Source: Candidatus Rokuibacteriota bacterium (GTDB lineage Bacteria > Methylomirabilota > Methylomirabilia > Rokubacteriales > CSP1-6). Taken from it: a stretch of 64,000 bases of DNA. The notes under the pieces were generated by a model. It searched no databases. It worked only from the letters and a program-made list of their open reading frames with translations, and was not told the DNA's origin. Location of the stretch: the NCBI GenBank assembly GCA_003220225.1, contig QHRU01000046.1, positions 1 to 64,000 of the forward strand, in the 5' to 3' direction. Shown one piece after another: positions 1 to 8,528 of this stretch; within the stretch, counting starts at the first letter, position 1, and every line of letters starts with the position of its first letter. A program made the position numbers and the translations under genes.

Positions 1-201
1 CTCACGCAGACAGAGTCCCTCGTCTGGTTCTGCGAGCGCTGCGACGCGCGGCTGCACGAGGTCACCATGCACGTCGGCGATATCGAGAAGGATCTGAAGA
101 CCGCGATCGAGCGCTTCGACGGGAGCGAGGAGCTGCGAACCTGCCGCCGGTGCGGCCACGTCCAGCCGGACAGGCCACCCGTCCCTCAGACGCCGCACTA
201 G
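1..201 (+). CDS. nbaC: 3-hydroxyanthranilate 3,4-dioxygenase, C-terminal end (partial)
   Basis: The frame is open from the first base to a TAG at 199-201 and gives the last 66 residues of a protein whose start lies outside the window. The segment contains a CxxC (FCERC) and a second CxxC (CRRCG) flanking a stretch with DIEK and an ERFDGSEELRTC block. This is the C-terminal rubredoxin-like metal site of bacterial 3-hydroxyanthranilate 3,4-dioxygenases, the cupin enzymes that open the ring of 3-hydroxyanthranilate in the kynurenine or 2-nitrobenzoate routes. The catalytic cupin half is not visible. The next gene starts 9 bases downstream with a ribosome binding site overlapping the stop, so the two were probably co-transcribed. 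Confidence 0.85.
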   Translation, partial: LTQTESLVWFCERCDARLHEVTMHVGDIEKDLKTAIERFDGSEELRTCRRCGHVQPDRPPVPQTPH

Positions 202-210
202 GAGGACGCG

Positions 211-905
211 ATGCCGAGCGCACTCTCGGGGAAGGCATTGACCGTGCTCGGCGCCGTCGACGCGGACACCATGGGCGTCACGCTGCCCCACGAGCACCTG
301 CTCATCGACTTCGCGGTGATGTTCAAGGAGCCGGCGGTGTGCGGGCCGGGCTCATCGGCGAGATCGGCAACACGTGGCCGTGGACGGAGAACGAGAAGAA
401 GGTCGTCCGGGCTGCGGTCGAGGCGCAGCGCCAGACGGGCGCGCCGCTGATGATTCACCCGGGGCGCGACCAGACAGCGCCCATGCAGATCGTCGAGCTG
501 ATTCGGAAACAGGGCGGCGACCTGCGCCGCACCGTCATGTGCCACATCGAGCGCACGATCGCCGACGAGCGGCACCTCTTCGACCTCGCGGCCACCGGCA
601 TCTGGCTCGAGTACGATCTCTTCGGCCTGGAGAATTCGTACTACCCCTACAATCCCGACTTCGACATGCCTAACGACGGCGGCCGCATGACCCAGATCCT
701 GACGCTCATCGCGCGCGGGCATCAGGATCAGGTCCTCATGTCGCACGACATCGCCTACAAGAGCTCGCTGACGAAGTACGGCGGCTACGGCTACCACCAT
801 CTGCTCGTGAACGTGGTGCCGCGCCTGCGGCGCAAGGGCGTGGACGACGCGGGGATGCGGCGCCTGCTCGTGGAGAATCCGGCGCGCGCGTTCGTGTTTG
901 TGTAG
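211..905 (+). pseudogene. phosphotriesterase-family metallohydrolase, broken by internal deletion
   Basis: An ATG at 211 follows AGGAGG and opens about 40 residues typical of a phosphotriesterase (PTE/Php) N terminus, including the TLPHEHLL metal-binding HxH motif. This frame then becomes meaningless. From about 333 the next frame carries family sequence from GVRAGLIGEIG through PLMIHPGRD and LMSHDI to a stop at 903-905. Intact family members are about 330-350 residues; the two pieces total about 230, and the roughly 100 residues that should lie between FKEP and GVRAG are missing. The joint near 330-340 therefore looks like a single deletion of about 300 bp that also shifted the frame. Real gene decay or an assembly collapse would both explain it. 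Its downstream neighbour is convergent. Confidence 0.75.
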
Positions 906-926
906 AGCCGTCGCGCTCCTTTCCCG

Positions 927-3368
927 TTATCCGCGCACGCGTGCCGACCGCGGATCGTACGGCGGCTCGAGCCGCGCGGTCGCCGGGAACCGTTCCATCG
1001 CGATCTCCAGCTCCCAGCCGCCCGCGCTCACGAACGCGGAGTCCACGCCATCCGGATGGGTGACATACCCCATGCCCACCGAGCGGCCGAGCGTGTGTCC
1101 GTAGGCGCCCGAGGTGATGCGTCCCACGAGGGCGCCGTCGCGGTAGATCGGCTCGTCGCCGAGCAGCAGCGGCTCCGGATCGTCGAGCGTGAACATGACG
1201 AGGCGGCGTCCCAGCGGCTTGTCGCGCTGGCGCAGCAGCGCCTCACGGCCCACGAACCCGTCCTTCTCGAGGGCGACGGCGAAGCCGAGCCCGGCTTCGA
1301 GCGGTGTGTCCTCCCCGCCGATGTCGTGGCCCCAGGAACGGTAGCCCTTCTCCATCCGCAGCGAGTCCATCGCGTGGTAACCGGCGTGGCGCAGCCCGAG
1401 GTCCTCGCCGGCGGCGACCACGGCCTCGTAGACCCCGAGCGCGAACTCCGCCGGCACGTACAGCTCCCAGCCCAGCTCCCCGACGTACGTGATGCGCGTG
1501 GCCCGCGCCATCGCGTGGCCCACCTCGATCGCGCGCGCGGTGCCGAACGGAAACGCCGCGTTCGAGAGGTCGGCGTCCGTCAGGCGCGAGAGCAGCTCAC
1601 GTGAGCGCGGGCCCATCACGCCGAGGACGGTGAAGGCCGACGTGACGTCGGTGAGCGTGACCCGCGCGGCGCCGATGCCGCGGCGGATCCAGTCCGCGTC
1701 GTGGGTGGCCGCGGCGGCGATCGTGACCACGAGATAGGCGTCGTCAGCGAGGCGCGTCACGGTCAGGTCGCACTCGATGCCGCCGCGCGCGTTGAGCATC
1801 TGCGTGTAGACGATGCGGCCGGGCGGCAGGTCGACGTCGTTGGCGCACAGCCGCTGCAGCACCGCGGTGGCGTCCGGTCCCTGCAGCCGGAACTTGGCGA
1901 GCGACGACTGGTCGAAGAGCCCGACGCCCTCGCGCACGGCGCGGTGCTCGGCGGCGGCGCACGGAAACCAGTTCTGGCGCCCGTACGTGTAGACGTAGCG
2001 GGGCTCGACGCCGGCGGTGGCGAACCAGTTCGCGCGCTCCCATCCCGCCACGACGCCGAAGACCGCGCCGCGGGCCGCGAGGCGATCGTGCAGCACCGAA
2101 CGGCGCACGCCGCGCGCGCTCGCCGGCTGGCGGAAGGGCCAGTGCATCGCGTAGAGGAGTCCGACGACCTCCGTGGTGCGCTCGTACAGGTAGCGGGCGT
2201 TGCCCTGGAAGGGCATGAAGCGGCGGATGTCGACGTCCCAGAGATCCATGCTCGGCTCGCCGCCGACGATCCATTCCGCCAGCGCCTTGCCCGCGCCAGC
2301 CGCGGAGGCGATGCCCACGGAGTTGAAGCCCGCTGCCACGAAGAAGTTCCGCAGCTCGGGCGCCTCGCCGAGCATGTAGCGGTTGTCGGGCGTGAAGCTC
2401 TCCGGCCCGTTCACGTGCCGCCGCACCGGCGCCGTCTCCAGCGCGGGGATGCGCACGATCGCCTGCTCCATGAGGACGCGGAAGTGCTCCCAGTCCTCGG
2501 GCAGCAGCGAGAACGCGAAGTCCTTGGGGAGCCCGTGCATCCCCCACGGCTTCGCCACCGACTCGAAGCCGCCCATGAGCAGGCCACCGACCTCTTCGCG
2601 CACGTAGATCCCGCCGTCGGTGTCGCGGAGCACGGGGAGCTCGCGCGTCACCCCGGCCATGGGCTCGGTGACGATGTAGAAATGCTCGGAGGCGTGCAGC
2701 GGCACGTTGACGCCCGCCATCCGGCCCAGCTCGCGTCCCCACATCCCCGCGCAGTTCACCACCGCGTCGCACGCGATATCACCGTGATCGGTGCTGACGC
2801 CCGTCGCCGCGCCGTTCTGCCGATGGATGCCGGTCACGGTCACGTTCTCGACGAGGGTGGCGCCGCCCTTGCGCGCGCCTTTCGCCAGGGCCAGCGTGGT
2901 GTCGATCGGATTCGTCCGCCCGTCCCGCGGGATCCACACGGCGCCGGCCAGGTCGTCGGTGCGCATCAGCGGCCAGAGGCGGCCGGCGTCGCCCGGAGAG
3001 ATCACCTCGACCTCGACGCCGAAGCACTTGGCCATCGACGCGCCACGCTTCAGCTCGATCAGCCGTTCCTTCGTCCGCGCGACGCTGATGCTGCCCGAGC
3101 GCCGGAATCCCGTGGCCTGTCCCGTCTCCGCTTCGAGCTGCTCGTAGAGCACGGCGCCGTAGCTCGCGAGGCGGGTGAGGTTGTGGCTGGAGCGGAGCTG
3201 GCCGACGAGGCCCGCCGCATGCCACGTGGTGCCGCAGGAGAGGTCGCGACGCTCGAGGAGCACGATGTCGCGCCACCCGAGCTTCGTCAGGTGATACGCG
3301 ACGCTGCATCCGACGATCCCGCCTCCGACGATGACGGCGCGCGCGTGCGACGGAATCGAGCCGGCCAT
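927..3368 (-). CDS. FAD-dependent dimethylglycine/sarcosine dehydrogenase-like protein with GcvT domain
   Basis: The 813-residue protein has two halves. The first, about residues 10-375, is a DAO-type FAD fold with GGGIVG at 15-20 and a TTWHAAG segment, the region where DMGDH/SARDH enzymes attach FAD covalently. The second, about 430-800, is an aminomethyltransferase (GcvT) fold that would bind tetrahydrofolate. Known relatives oxidatively demethylate dimethylglycine or sarcosine and pass the one-carbon unit to folate; the exact substrate cannot be read here. An upstream GTG at 3416 would add 16 residues. I chose ATG 3368 because TATGGT lies 6 nt before it, matching the leaderless pattern seen at other genes here, and because family similarity begins soon after. 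Confidence 0.85.
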   Translation of the reverse strand: MAGSIPSHARAVIVGGGIVGCSVAYHLTKLGWRDIVLLERRDLSCGTTWHAAGLVGQLRSSHNLTRLASYGAVLYEQLEAETGQATGFRRSGSISVARTKERLIELKRGASMAKCFGVEVEVISPGDAGRLWPLMRTDDLAGAVWIPRDGRTNPIDTTLALAKGARKGGATLVENVTVTGIHRQNGAATGVSTDHGDIACDAVVNCAGMWGRELGRMAGVNVPLHASEHFYIVTEPMAGVTRELPVLRDTDGGIYVREEVGGLLMGGFESVAKPWGMHGLPKDFAFSLLPEDWEHFRVLMEQAIVRIPALETAPVRRHVNGPESFTPDNRYMLGEAPELRNFFVAAGFNSVGIASAAGAGKALAEWIVGGEPSMDLWDVDIRRFMPFQGNARYLYERTTEVVGLLYAMHWPFRQPASARGVRRSVLHDRLAARGAVFGVVAGWERANWFATAGVEPRYVYTYGRQNWFPCAAAEHRAVREGVGLFDQSSLAKFRLQGPDATAVLQRLCANDVDLPPGRIVYTQMLNARGGIECDLTVTRLADDAYLVVTIAAAATHDADWIRRGIGAARVTLTDVTSAFTVLGVMGPRSRELLSRLTDADLSNAAFPFGTARAIEVGHAMARATRITYVGELGWELYVPAEFALGVYEAVVAAGEDLGLRHAGYHAMDSLRMEKGYRSWGHDIGGEDTPLEAGLGFAVALEKDGFVGREALLRQRDKPLGRRLVMFTLDDPEPLLLGDEPIYRDGALVGRITSGAYGHTLGRSVGMGYVTHPDGVDSAFVSAGGWELEIAMERFPATARLEPPYDPRSARVRG

Positions 3369-3374
3369 CGCCGG

Positions 3375-3380
3375 ACCATA
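3375..3380 (-). promoter_or_regulatory. -10-like TATGGT, leaderless start for the FAD/GcvT gene
   Basis: TATGGT on the minus strand is followed by 6 nt and then the ATG at 3368. No Shine-Dalgarno sequence is present. The same spacing recurs at many first genes in the window. Confidence 0.5.
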
Positions 3381-3504
3381 GCACACCGAAAATGAGTCCG
3401 GAGACCCGTACGGCACGCGGAATGGGCCGCGTGCGCGGCGGATCTCCGGACCTGACCAGTCGCGTCACAGAGACGCGACGGCTTGACGGTCTACACGCCG
3501 CTGA

Positions 3505-3681
3505 TCACGAGGGGGTAACGCCGGTGATGATGATGTCGTTCATCTTCATCACCAGGTACTCCTGCTGGCCACCCCCCGCCTTCCTTGCGGTTCCGCCGAC
3601 GACCTGCTTGGCCTGATCGGCCGCAAGGGACTTGATGGGGAGATCCTTGGCCTTCTTGCCCGCCTTGTTGTTCTTCGCCAT
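3505..3681 (-). CDS. 58-residue peptide: double-glycine leader joined to an Hcp-like fragment
   Basis: ATG 3681 sits behind an excellent AGGAGGGGGG ribosome binding site. The 58 residues begin with a lysine-rich stretch and LSADQAK-like leader text (SLAADQAKQVVGG) that resembles double-glycine leaders of bacteriocin or RiPP precursors. The residues directly after GG (RKAGG, QQEYLVMKMNDIIITGV) align with the internal strand of type VI secretion tube protein Hcp, where Pseudomonas Hcp1 has RKAGG and VEYLIITLKEVLVSSV. A full Hcp is about 160 residues, so both the N-terminal two thirds and the C-terminal end are missing. It may be a deleted remnant of a leader-bearing Hcp-like gene or a functional micro-protein. 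No other T6SS gene is near. Upstream, 3682-3969 holds no gene that I can support. Confidence 0.6.
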   Translation of the reverse strand: MAKNNKAGKKAKDLPIKSLAADQAKQVVGGTARKAGGGQQEYLVMKMNDIIITGVTPS

Positions 3682-3969
3682 CGCTCCCCCCTCCTGGTTT
3701 CGATCGTTCACGGCCTCGGGTCCGGTCCGCCGCCGAAGCACCTGCACCTGCGCCGATTTCTGCACGACCCCTGCCAGGGCGGTCGTGCCCCGATGTGGCC
3801 GGAATCCCGCGAGATCCGTGGGCGCCCCGCCCTCCGGCCGCGGGCGCCGCGTGGAGGGACGCCCGACGCCGCACGGCGATCCGCCCGAGGCGACGCGCCC
3901 CTGCCGCCGAGTGGGGGGGAGGCGGGCGAGGTAGGAGCGTTATGCGCTACCGGCGGACGACGGCGTCGC

Positions 3970-4143
3970 TCAGGCCGCCCGATCCCGGCGTCTGGCCTCG
4001 GGCTCGTTGCGGCCGATGTCACCGCGGACGTAGCGGTCGCGAAGCGACGACCAGAGCACCAGGCCGAGGCCGACGAGCACGCCCAGCACCACGAGTCCGC
4101 CGATCAGCATCATCGCGGCCATGTGGGGCATCATGGCCGCCAT
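3970..4143 (-). CDS. small single-span membrane protein
   Basis: A 57-residue frame starts at ATG 4143 with a Met-rich N terminus (MAAMMPHMAAMM). One hydrophobic helix follows at about residues 11-34, and then a charged tail (RDRYVRGD, RRRDRAA). The composition is typical of short inner-membrane proteins with a cytoplasmic basic tail. It lies 21 nt downstream of the DJ-1/PfpI gene on the same strand, so it is probably the last gene of that unit. I do not recognise a family. Its small size is the main reason for doubt. Confidence 0.5.
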   Translation of the reverse strand: MAAMMPHMAAMMLIGGLVVLGVLVGLGLVLWSSLRDRYVRGDIGRNEPEARRRDRAA

Positions 4144-4164
4144 GCTACACCCCGGGAGCGGTGC

Positions 4165-4785
4165 TCACACGCGGCGGGTGTTGTCGTCGGGGTAGCGGTA
4201 CTCCATGTTGCGCGCGGTGTTGCGCGCGACGGTCTCACCGTGCTCGCGGGCCACGACCCGCAGCGCCATGTCGATGCCGGCGGAGATCCCAGCGGAGGTC
4301 AGCACGTTGCCCTCCTCGACGACGTGCAGCTTGTCCTCTACCTTCACCGCGGGAAACAACTCGCGCATCAGGTCGAGCGCGCGCCAGTGCGTGGTCGCGC
4401 GGCGGCCGTCGAGCAGGCCGGCCTGGCCGAGCAGCAGCGAGCCGGTGCAGACGGACGTCAGCGTCTCGACCTGCTTCGCGCGCTCGCCGATCCAGCCCAC
4501 CAGCCGGGGGTTGGTTCGCTGGGCGCGCGTCCCCCACCCGCCGGGCACCACGAGAATGTCGAGCGGCGGACAGTCGTCCAGTGTGTGGTCGGGGATCACC
4601 TTCATGCCGCCCGTGGTGAGGACGGGCCCCGCCTTCTCGGCCACCAGCACCACCTCGAACGGTGACGGATCCTCGCGGCGTAGCTCCTCGTTCAGCCGCG
4701 TGACCGAGAAGACCTCGAACGGCCCGCAGAAGTCGAGCACCTCGGCGTCCGGGAACAACACGATACCGACTCGCTTGCGCTTCAT
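4165..4785 (-). CDS. DJ-1/PfpI-family (class I glutamine amidotransferase-like) protein
   Basis: The 206-residue protein has the DJ-1/PfpI fold. The nucleophile elbow SVCTGSLLLGQAGLL carries the reactive Cys, followed by ATTHW, a pattern shared with isonitrile hydratase and with the sensor domain of GlxA-type regulators. There is no C-terminal AraC helix-turn-helix, so this is the free-standing enzyme-like form. ATG 4785 is preferred over an in-frame ATG 13 codons upstream because AAGGGGG lies just before it and family similarity begins immediately (RVGIVLFPDAEVLDF). Isonitrile hydratase-like activity is possible but not demonstrable from sequence. Confidence 0.85.
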   Translation of the reverse strand: MKRKRVGIVLFPDAEVLDFCGPFEVFSVTRLNEELRREDPSPFEVVLVAEKAGPVLTTGGMKVIPDHTLDDCPPLDILVVPGGWGTRAQRTNPRLVGWIGERAKQVETLTSVCTGSLLLGQAGLLDGRRATTHWRALDLMRELFPAVKVEDKLHVVEEGNVLTSAGISAGIDMALRVVAREHGETVARNTARNMEYRYPDDNTRRV

Positions 4786-4867
4786 GGTCGCCCCCTTGTT
4801 ACCGCCTGACCCGGAGCTTCTCACTTCTCGAGCGGCGCGCCGAGCCTGCCCGCTCGACGCCCAGCGG

Positions 4868-7738
4868 TCACGGGCGCGCGAGCGCCTCCCACACGGCCTC
4901 GGCCGGATGCTTCGCGCGGCGTCCGGCGAGGTGCTCGATCTGCTGCCGGCAGGAGATGCCGGGCGCGACGACCGTCGTGTCGGCGGGGACGGCCTTCACG
5001 GCCGGCGCCAGGCGGCGGTTGCCCAGCGCGACGGAGATGTCGTAGTGCTCGCGCTCGAAGCCGAACGAGCCGGCCATGCCGCAGCAGCCGGAATCCACCT
5101 CGCTCACGTCGTAGCCCGCCCACGCGAGCGCCGCCACCGTCGGCGCCGTGCCCACCATCGCCTTCTGGTGGCAGTGGCCGTGCAGCAGCGCTTTGCGCCC
5201 GCGCGCGGGAAACGGCAGCGTCAGCCCGCGCTCGCGCTCGCGCAGCAGGAATTGCTCGAAGAGCAGGCTCTGCTCGCCCACGACGCGCGCGTCGTCGGTG
5301 CGCAGCAGGTCCACCCACTCGTCGCGCAGCGTGAGCAGGCACGAGGGCTCGAGGCCCACGATGGCGACGCCGCGCCGCGCGTAGGGGACCAGCCGCGCCA
5401 CGTTCCAGGTCGCGTGCTCGCGCGCCTCGTCGAGCATGCCCTTGGAGATCAGCGGCCGGCCGCAGCACTTGCGATCGACGAGCACGACGCGATAGCCGGC
5501 GGACTCCAGCACCTGGATGGCGGCCTGGCCGATCGAGGGGGTGTTGTACGTCACGAACGTGTCGTGGAAGAGCACGACCTCGCCGCGCGGCGCCGTCGCG
5601 GGCGGCGTGCGCCGGCGAAACCAGTCCTCGAAGGTCTCGAGCGCCAGCGCGGGCAGCGGCCGGCGACGATCGATCCCGACCGTCTTCTCGAGCAGCCAGC
5701 GCACCGGCGCCAGCGCGCTGATCGCGTTCGAGAGCCGCGGCGTACGGGCGCCCAGCGCGCTCCACCGCGCGACCCGGCCGAAGAGCCGGTTGCGCAGCGG
5801 CAGGCCGTTGGCCTGGTAGTAGTGGTACAGGAACTCGTACTTCAGCTTGGCCATGTCGACGTTGGCCGGGCACTCGGCCTTGCAGCCCTTGCACTCCAGG
5901 CAGAGATCCATCACCTCGTAGAGCCGCTTGCCGGTGAACTCGCTGGCGGGCAGCCGGCCCGAGAGGACGGCGCGCAGCGCGTTGGCGCGGCCCCGCGTGG
6001 AGTGCTCCTCGTCCTTCGTGGCCATGTAGGACGGGCACATCGTGCCCTCGAGCTTCTTGCGGCACACGCCGACGCCGTTGCACATCTCGACGGCGGCCGC
6101 GAAGCCGCCCTGCCCCGAGAAGTCGAGCAGCGTCTTGGGCTCCCAGGTCTTGTACGACACGCCGTACCGGAGGTTCTCGATGATCCCCGGCGAGTCCACG
6201 ATGTTGCCCGGGTTCATGCGGTTCTCCGGGTCGAACGCCTGCTTGAGGCGCCGGAACGCCTGCATGAGCGTGGGCCCGTACATCCGCTCGAGGAACGGGC
6301 TGCGCGCGCGGCCGTCCCCGTGTTCGCTCGAGATCGTCCCGCCGAACTCCAGCACGAGATCCGTGATCTCGTCGGCGATGGCCTTCACCTGCTCGAGGCC
6401 ACGCGGCGTCTTGAGATCGATGACGGGCCGGATGTGCAGGCAGCCGACCGAGCAGTGGCCGTAGTACGCGCCCGTCGTATCGTGCTTGGCGAAGACGTCG
6501 GCGAAGCGCGGCACGAAGTCCTTCAGGTGCCTGGGGTCGACGCACGTGTCCTCGACGAAGGCGATCGGCTTCTTGTCGCCCTTCATGCCGAGGAGCAGGC
6601 CGAGCCCGGCCTTGCGCAGCTTCCAGATCGACTGCTGCTCGGCGGGGTCGTGGGCGACGTGCGCGGCGTAGCCGAACCTCTCGCGCGCGCGCCGCGCCTC
6701 CAGCGCCTCGACTTTCGATCTCACCTCGGCGTCGGTCTCGCCCGCATACTCGACGATGAGGATGGCGCCGGGGTCGCCCTGCACGAAGGCCATGCGCGCG
6801 CGCTGCTCGATGTTGTCACGCGCGAGGTCCAGGATCAGCTTGTCGGTCAGCTCGACGGCGTAAGGGCCGGTTTCTAGAATCGACTGCGAGGACTCGAGGG
6901 CGTCCTGGATACTCGCGTAGTGGATGACGTCCAGCGCCGTCGTCTTCGGGCGCCTGACCAGTCGGACCTTCGCCTCCAGCACGGTGAGGAGCGTGCCCTC
7001 CGAGCCGACGAGCACGCGCGCCATGTTGAGCGGGCCGTCGCCCGCCTTGACGAGCTCGTTCAGGTTGTAGCCGGCGACGCGGCGCCAGTGCTTCGGATAG
7101 CGCTTGCGGATCTCCTCGGCGTACTCGGCGCGGATCGCCGCCAGCTCGCGGTAGATGCGCCCCTCGGCGCCGTCGCGCCGCGCCTTGGCCTCGAACTCCG
7201 CCGGGGTCACGGTGCCGAAACGCACGCGCGTGCCGTCGGCCAGCAGCGCGTCCAGCTCGAGGACGTGCTCGACGGTGAGACCGTAGGCGATCGAGTGCGA
7301 GCCGCCTGAATTATTGCCGATCATCCCACCGAGCGTCGCTCGGTTCGACGTCGACGTGTCCGGACCGAAGAGCAGTCCGATCGGCCTCACGTGTGCATTC
7401 AATTCGTCCTGCACGAGCCCGGGCTGTACGCGCGCCCACAACTCCTCGGCGTTGACCTCGACCACGCCGTTCATGTGCTGCGAGAAGTCGAGGACGAGCG
7501 CGCGGTTGACGGTCTGGCCCGTGAGCGAGGTGCCGCCGCCGCGGGGCAGCAGCGCCACCTGCTGCCGGCGCGCCACGTCGAACGCGGCGATCACGTCGTC
7601 GGGATCGCGGGGCGTGACGACGCCGAGCGGCTCCACCTGGTACATGGACGCGTCGGTTGAGTAGAGCAGCAGCGACGCGGGATCGAACCGCACGGAGCCG
7701 CGCACGACGCGGCGCAATTCGCGCTCGAGGTCGTTCAC
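4868..7738 (-). CDS. FAD-linked D-2-hydroxyacid dehydrogenase fused to Fe-S CCG-domain subunit (YdiJ-like)
   Basis: A 956-residue fusion protein. The N-terminal half is a GlcD-type FAD-binding domain of the VAO family with RGGGTSLTGQ at about 66-75. The C-terminal half is GlcF-like, with cysteine clusters near 552 (CNGVGVC) and 611 (CLECKGCKAECP) for [4Fe-4S] centres, then two CCG repeats near 756 and 883 plus HGHCHQK. The architecture and length match E. coli YdiJ and related D-lactate or D-2-hydroxyglutarate dehydrogenases that pass electrons to the quinone pool. GTG 7738 was chosen over far-upstream starts because the preceding in-frame text is low-complexity and TATAAT lies 6 nt before the GTG. 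Confidence 0.88.
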   Translation of the reverse strand: MNDLERELRRVVRGSVRFDPASLLLYSTDASMYQVEPLGVVTPRDPDDVIAAFDVARRQQVALLPRGGGTSLTGQTVNRALVLDFSQHMNGVVEVNAEELWARVQPGLVQDELNAHVRPIGLLFGPDTSTSNRATLGGMIGNNSGGSHSIAYGLTVEHVLELDALLADGTRVRFGTVTPAEFEAKARRDGAEGRIYRELAAIRAEYAEEIRKRYPKHWRRVAGYNLNELVKAGDGPLNMARVLVGSEGTLLTVLEAKVRLVRRPKTTALDVIHYASIQDALESSQSILETGPYAVELTDKLILDLARDNIEQRARMAFVQGDPGAILIVEYAGETDAEVRSKVEALEARRARERFGYAAHVAHDPAEQQSIWKLRKAGLGLLLGMKGDKKPIAFVEDTCVDPRHLKDFVPRFADVFAKHDTTGAYYGHCSVGCLHIRPVIDLKTPRGLEQVKAIADEITDLVLEFGGTISSEHGDGRARSPFLERMYGPTLMQAFRRLKQAFDPENRMNPGNIVDSPGIIENLRYGVSYKTWEPKTLLDFSGQGGFAAAVEMCNGVGVCRKKLEGTMCPSYMATKDEEHSTRGRANALRAVLSGRLPASEFTGKRLYEVMDLCLECKGCKAECPANVDMAKLKYEFLYHYYQANGLPLRNRLFGRVARWSALGARTPRLSNAISALAPVRWLLEKTVGIDRRRPLPALALETFEDWFRRRTPPATAPRGEVVLFHDTFVTYNTPSIGQAAIQVLESAGYRVVLVDRKCCGRPLISKGMLDEAREHATWNVARLVPYARRGVAIVGLEPSCLLTLRDEWVDLLRTDDARVVGEQSLLFEQFLLRERERGLTLPFPARGRKALLHGHCHQKAMVGTAPTVAALAWAGYDVSEVDSGCCGMAGSFGFEREHYDISVALGNRRLAPAVKAVPADTTVVAPGISCRQQIEHLAGRRAKHPAEAVWEALARP

Positions 7739-7744
7739 CGGGCC

Positions 7745-7750
7745 ATTATA
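7745..7750 (-). promoter_or_regulatory. TATAAT -10 box, leaderless start for the FAD/Fe-S dehydrogenase
   Basis: A perfect TATAAT on the minus strand is separated by 6 nt from GTG 7738. Transcription would begin at or next to the start codon. No Shine-Dalgarno sequence and no clear -35 box are seen. Confidence 0.6.
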
Positions 7751-7898
7751 CCCGTCGCCATCGCGGACCCGCGGCCGCGCGAAGGTCGTTGGCCCGCAGG
7801 TTGCCTGATCGCACCGGCATGACGGCGAAAAGAGCTGGGCGTGGACGCTGTGCAACGAGTGTCCGGCCGCCGACGCCCGCCGCGCGGCCGCCGGGGAG

Positions 7899-7904
7899 TA
7901 GAAT
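7899..7904 (+). promoter_or_regulatory. TAGAAT -10 box, leaderless start for the thioredoxin-like gene
   Basis: TAGAAT is followed by GGCCGC and then GTG 7911. The spacing is the same as in the divergent promoter about 150 bp away. Confidence 0.55.
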
Positions 7905-7910
7905 GGCCGC

Positions 7911-8402
7911 GTGCGCGTGGTTCTCCTCGTGCTCGCCGCGCTGCTCGCGCTGACGTCCACCAGCGCGGCCGCGCCGGCGGCGCCCGGATTCAAGGTGCGG
8001 CTCCTCGACGGACGCTCGCTCGACTCGCGCGACCTGATCGGTAAGAAGATCCTCGTGCTGCGCTTCCAGGCGTCGTACTGCAAGCCCTGCGCGAGGGAAT
8101 CGCCGGCGCTCGCGCGGCTGACCGAGCGCTACCGCGAGCGCGGCGTGGAGGTGCTCGCCATCCACGTGCAGGACGCGACCGTCGACGTCCGTCGATTCAT
8201 GCGCGCGAACAAGGTCAGCTACGCCGTCGCGCTCGATCCCAAGCTCACCATCGGCAACCGCTACGGCTTCAAGGGCACGCCGTACACGGTCGTGGTGGAC
8301 CGGCTGGGCGAGATCGTGGCGCGGCTGCACGGCGAGTCGGCCGTCACCCGCCTGCCGCGGGTGCTCGACGAAATCTTGAAACGGGAGCCGCCGCCCGCCT
8401 AA
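7911..8402 (+). CDS. secreted TlpA-like thiol-disulfide protein
   Basis: The 163-residue protein opens with a cleavable-looking signal peptide (about residues 1-22, ending AAA-APAAP) and continues as a thioredoxin fold of the AhpC/TSA-TlpA-ResA group. The redox motif is CKPC within FQASYCKPCARESPAL, and the cis-proline segment is GTPYTVVVDRLG. Such periplasmic proteins reduce or oxidise cysteines, for example of cytochrome c or copper proteins. It stands alone between a divergent dehydrogenase and a convergent metal transporter, so its partner is not evident. Confidence 0.85.
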   Translation: MRVVLLVLAALLALTSTSAAAPAAPGFKVRLLDGRSLDSRDLIGKKILVLRFQASYCKPCARESPALARLTERYRERGVEVLAIHVQDATVDVRRFMRANKVSYAVALDPKLTIGNRYGFKGTPYTVVVDRLGEIVARLHGESAVTRLPRVLDEILKREPPPA

Positions 8403-8407
8403 TTGAA

Positions 8408-8520
8408 TGGGGGGCCCCGATATGGCCCCCCAAACCCCCCAACGTTCGGAGCGCCCGGGGTGAACCCGGGCGCTCCTCTATCTCGCCGGCGAAGCCGTGG
8501 CACCCCTCGACACGCCGACA
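8408..8520. repeat. intergenic palindromic repeat, family 1 (copy A)
   Basis: The core is an inverted repeat with 9-bp arms TGGGGGGCC and GGCCCCCCA around CCGATAT (8408-8432). It is followed by a CCCCCC tract, a second hairpin (GAGCGCCCGGG / CCCGGGCGCTC) and the motif GGCGAAGCCGTGG. Related copies lie at 10752, 21386, 28945 and 60002 and, inverted, at 15374 and 42171. It fills the gap between two convergent genes. Confidence 0.8.
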
Positions 8521-8528
8521 CGCTCCCA

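Noticed and set aside
3505-3681. A type VI secretion locus
   Set aside because: Only a short Hcp-like fragment is present; no TssB, TssC, ClpV or VgrG gene is nearby.
3682-3969. Possible gene between the Hcp-fragment peptide and the small membrane protein
   Set aside because: Several overlapping frames exist on both strands, but all give Arg/Pro/Gly-rich text without ribosome binding sites or recognisable features.
4205-6877. 890-codon open frame on the plus strand
   Set aside because: Antisense to the DJ-1/PfpI and FAD/Fe-S dehydrogenase genes; no family-like motif in its product.
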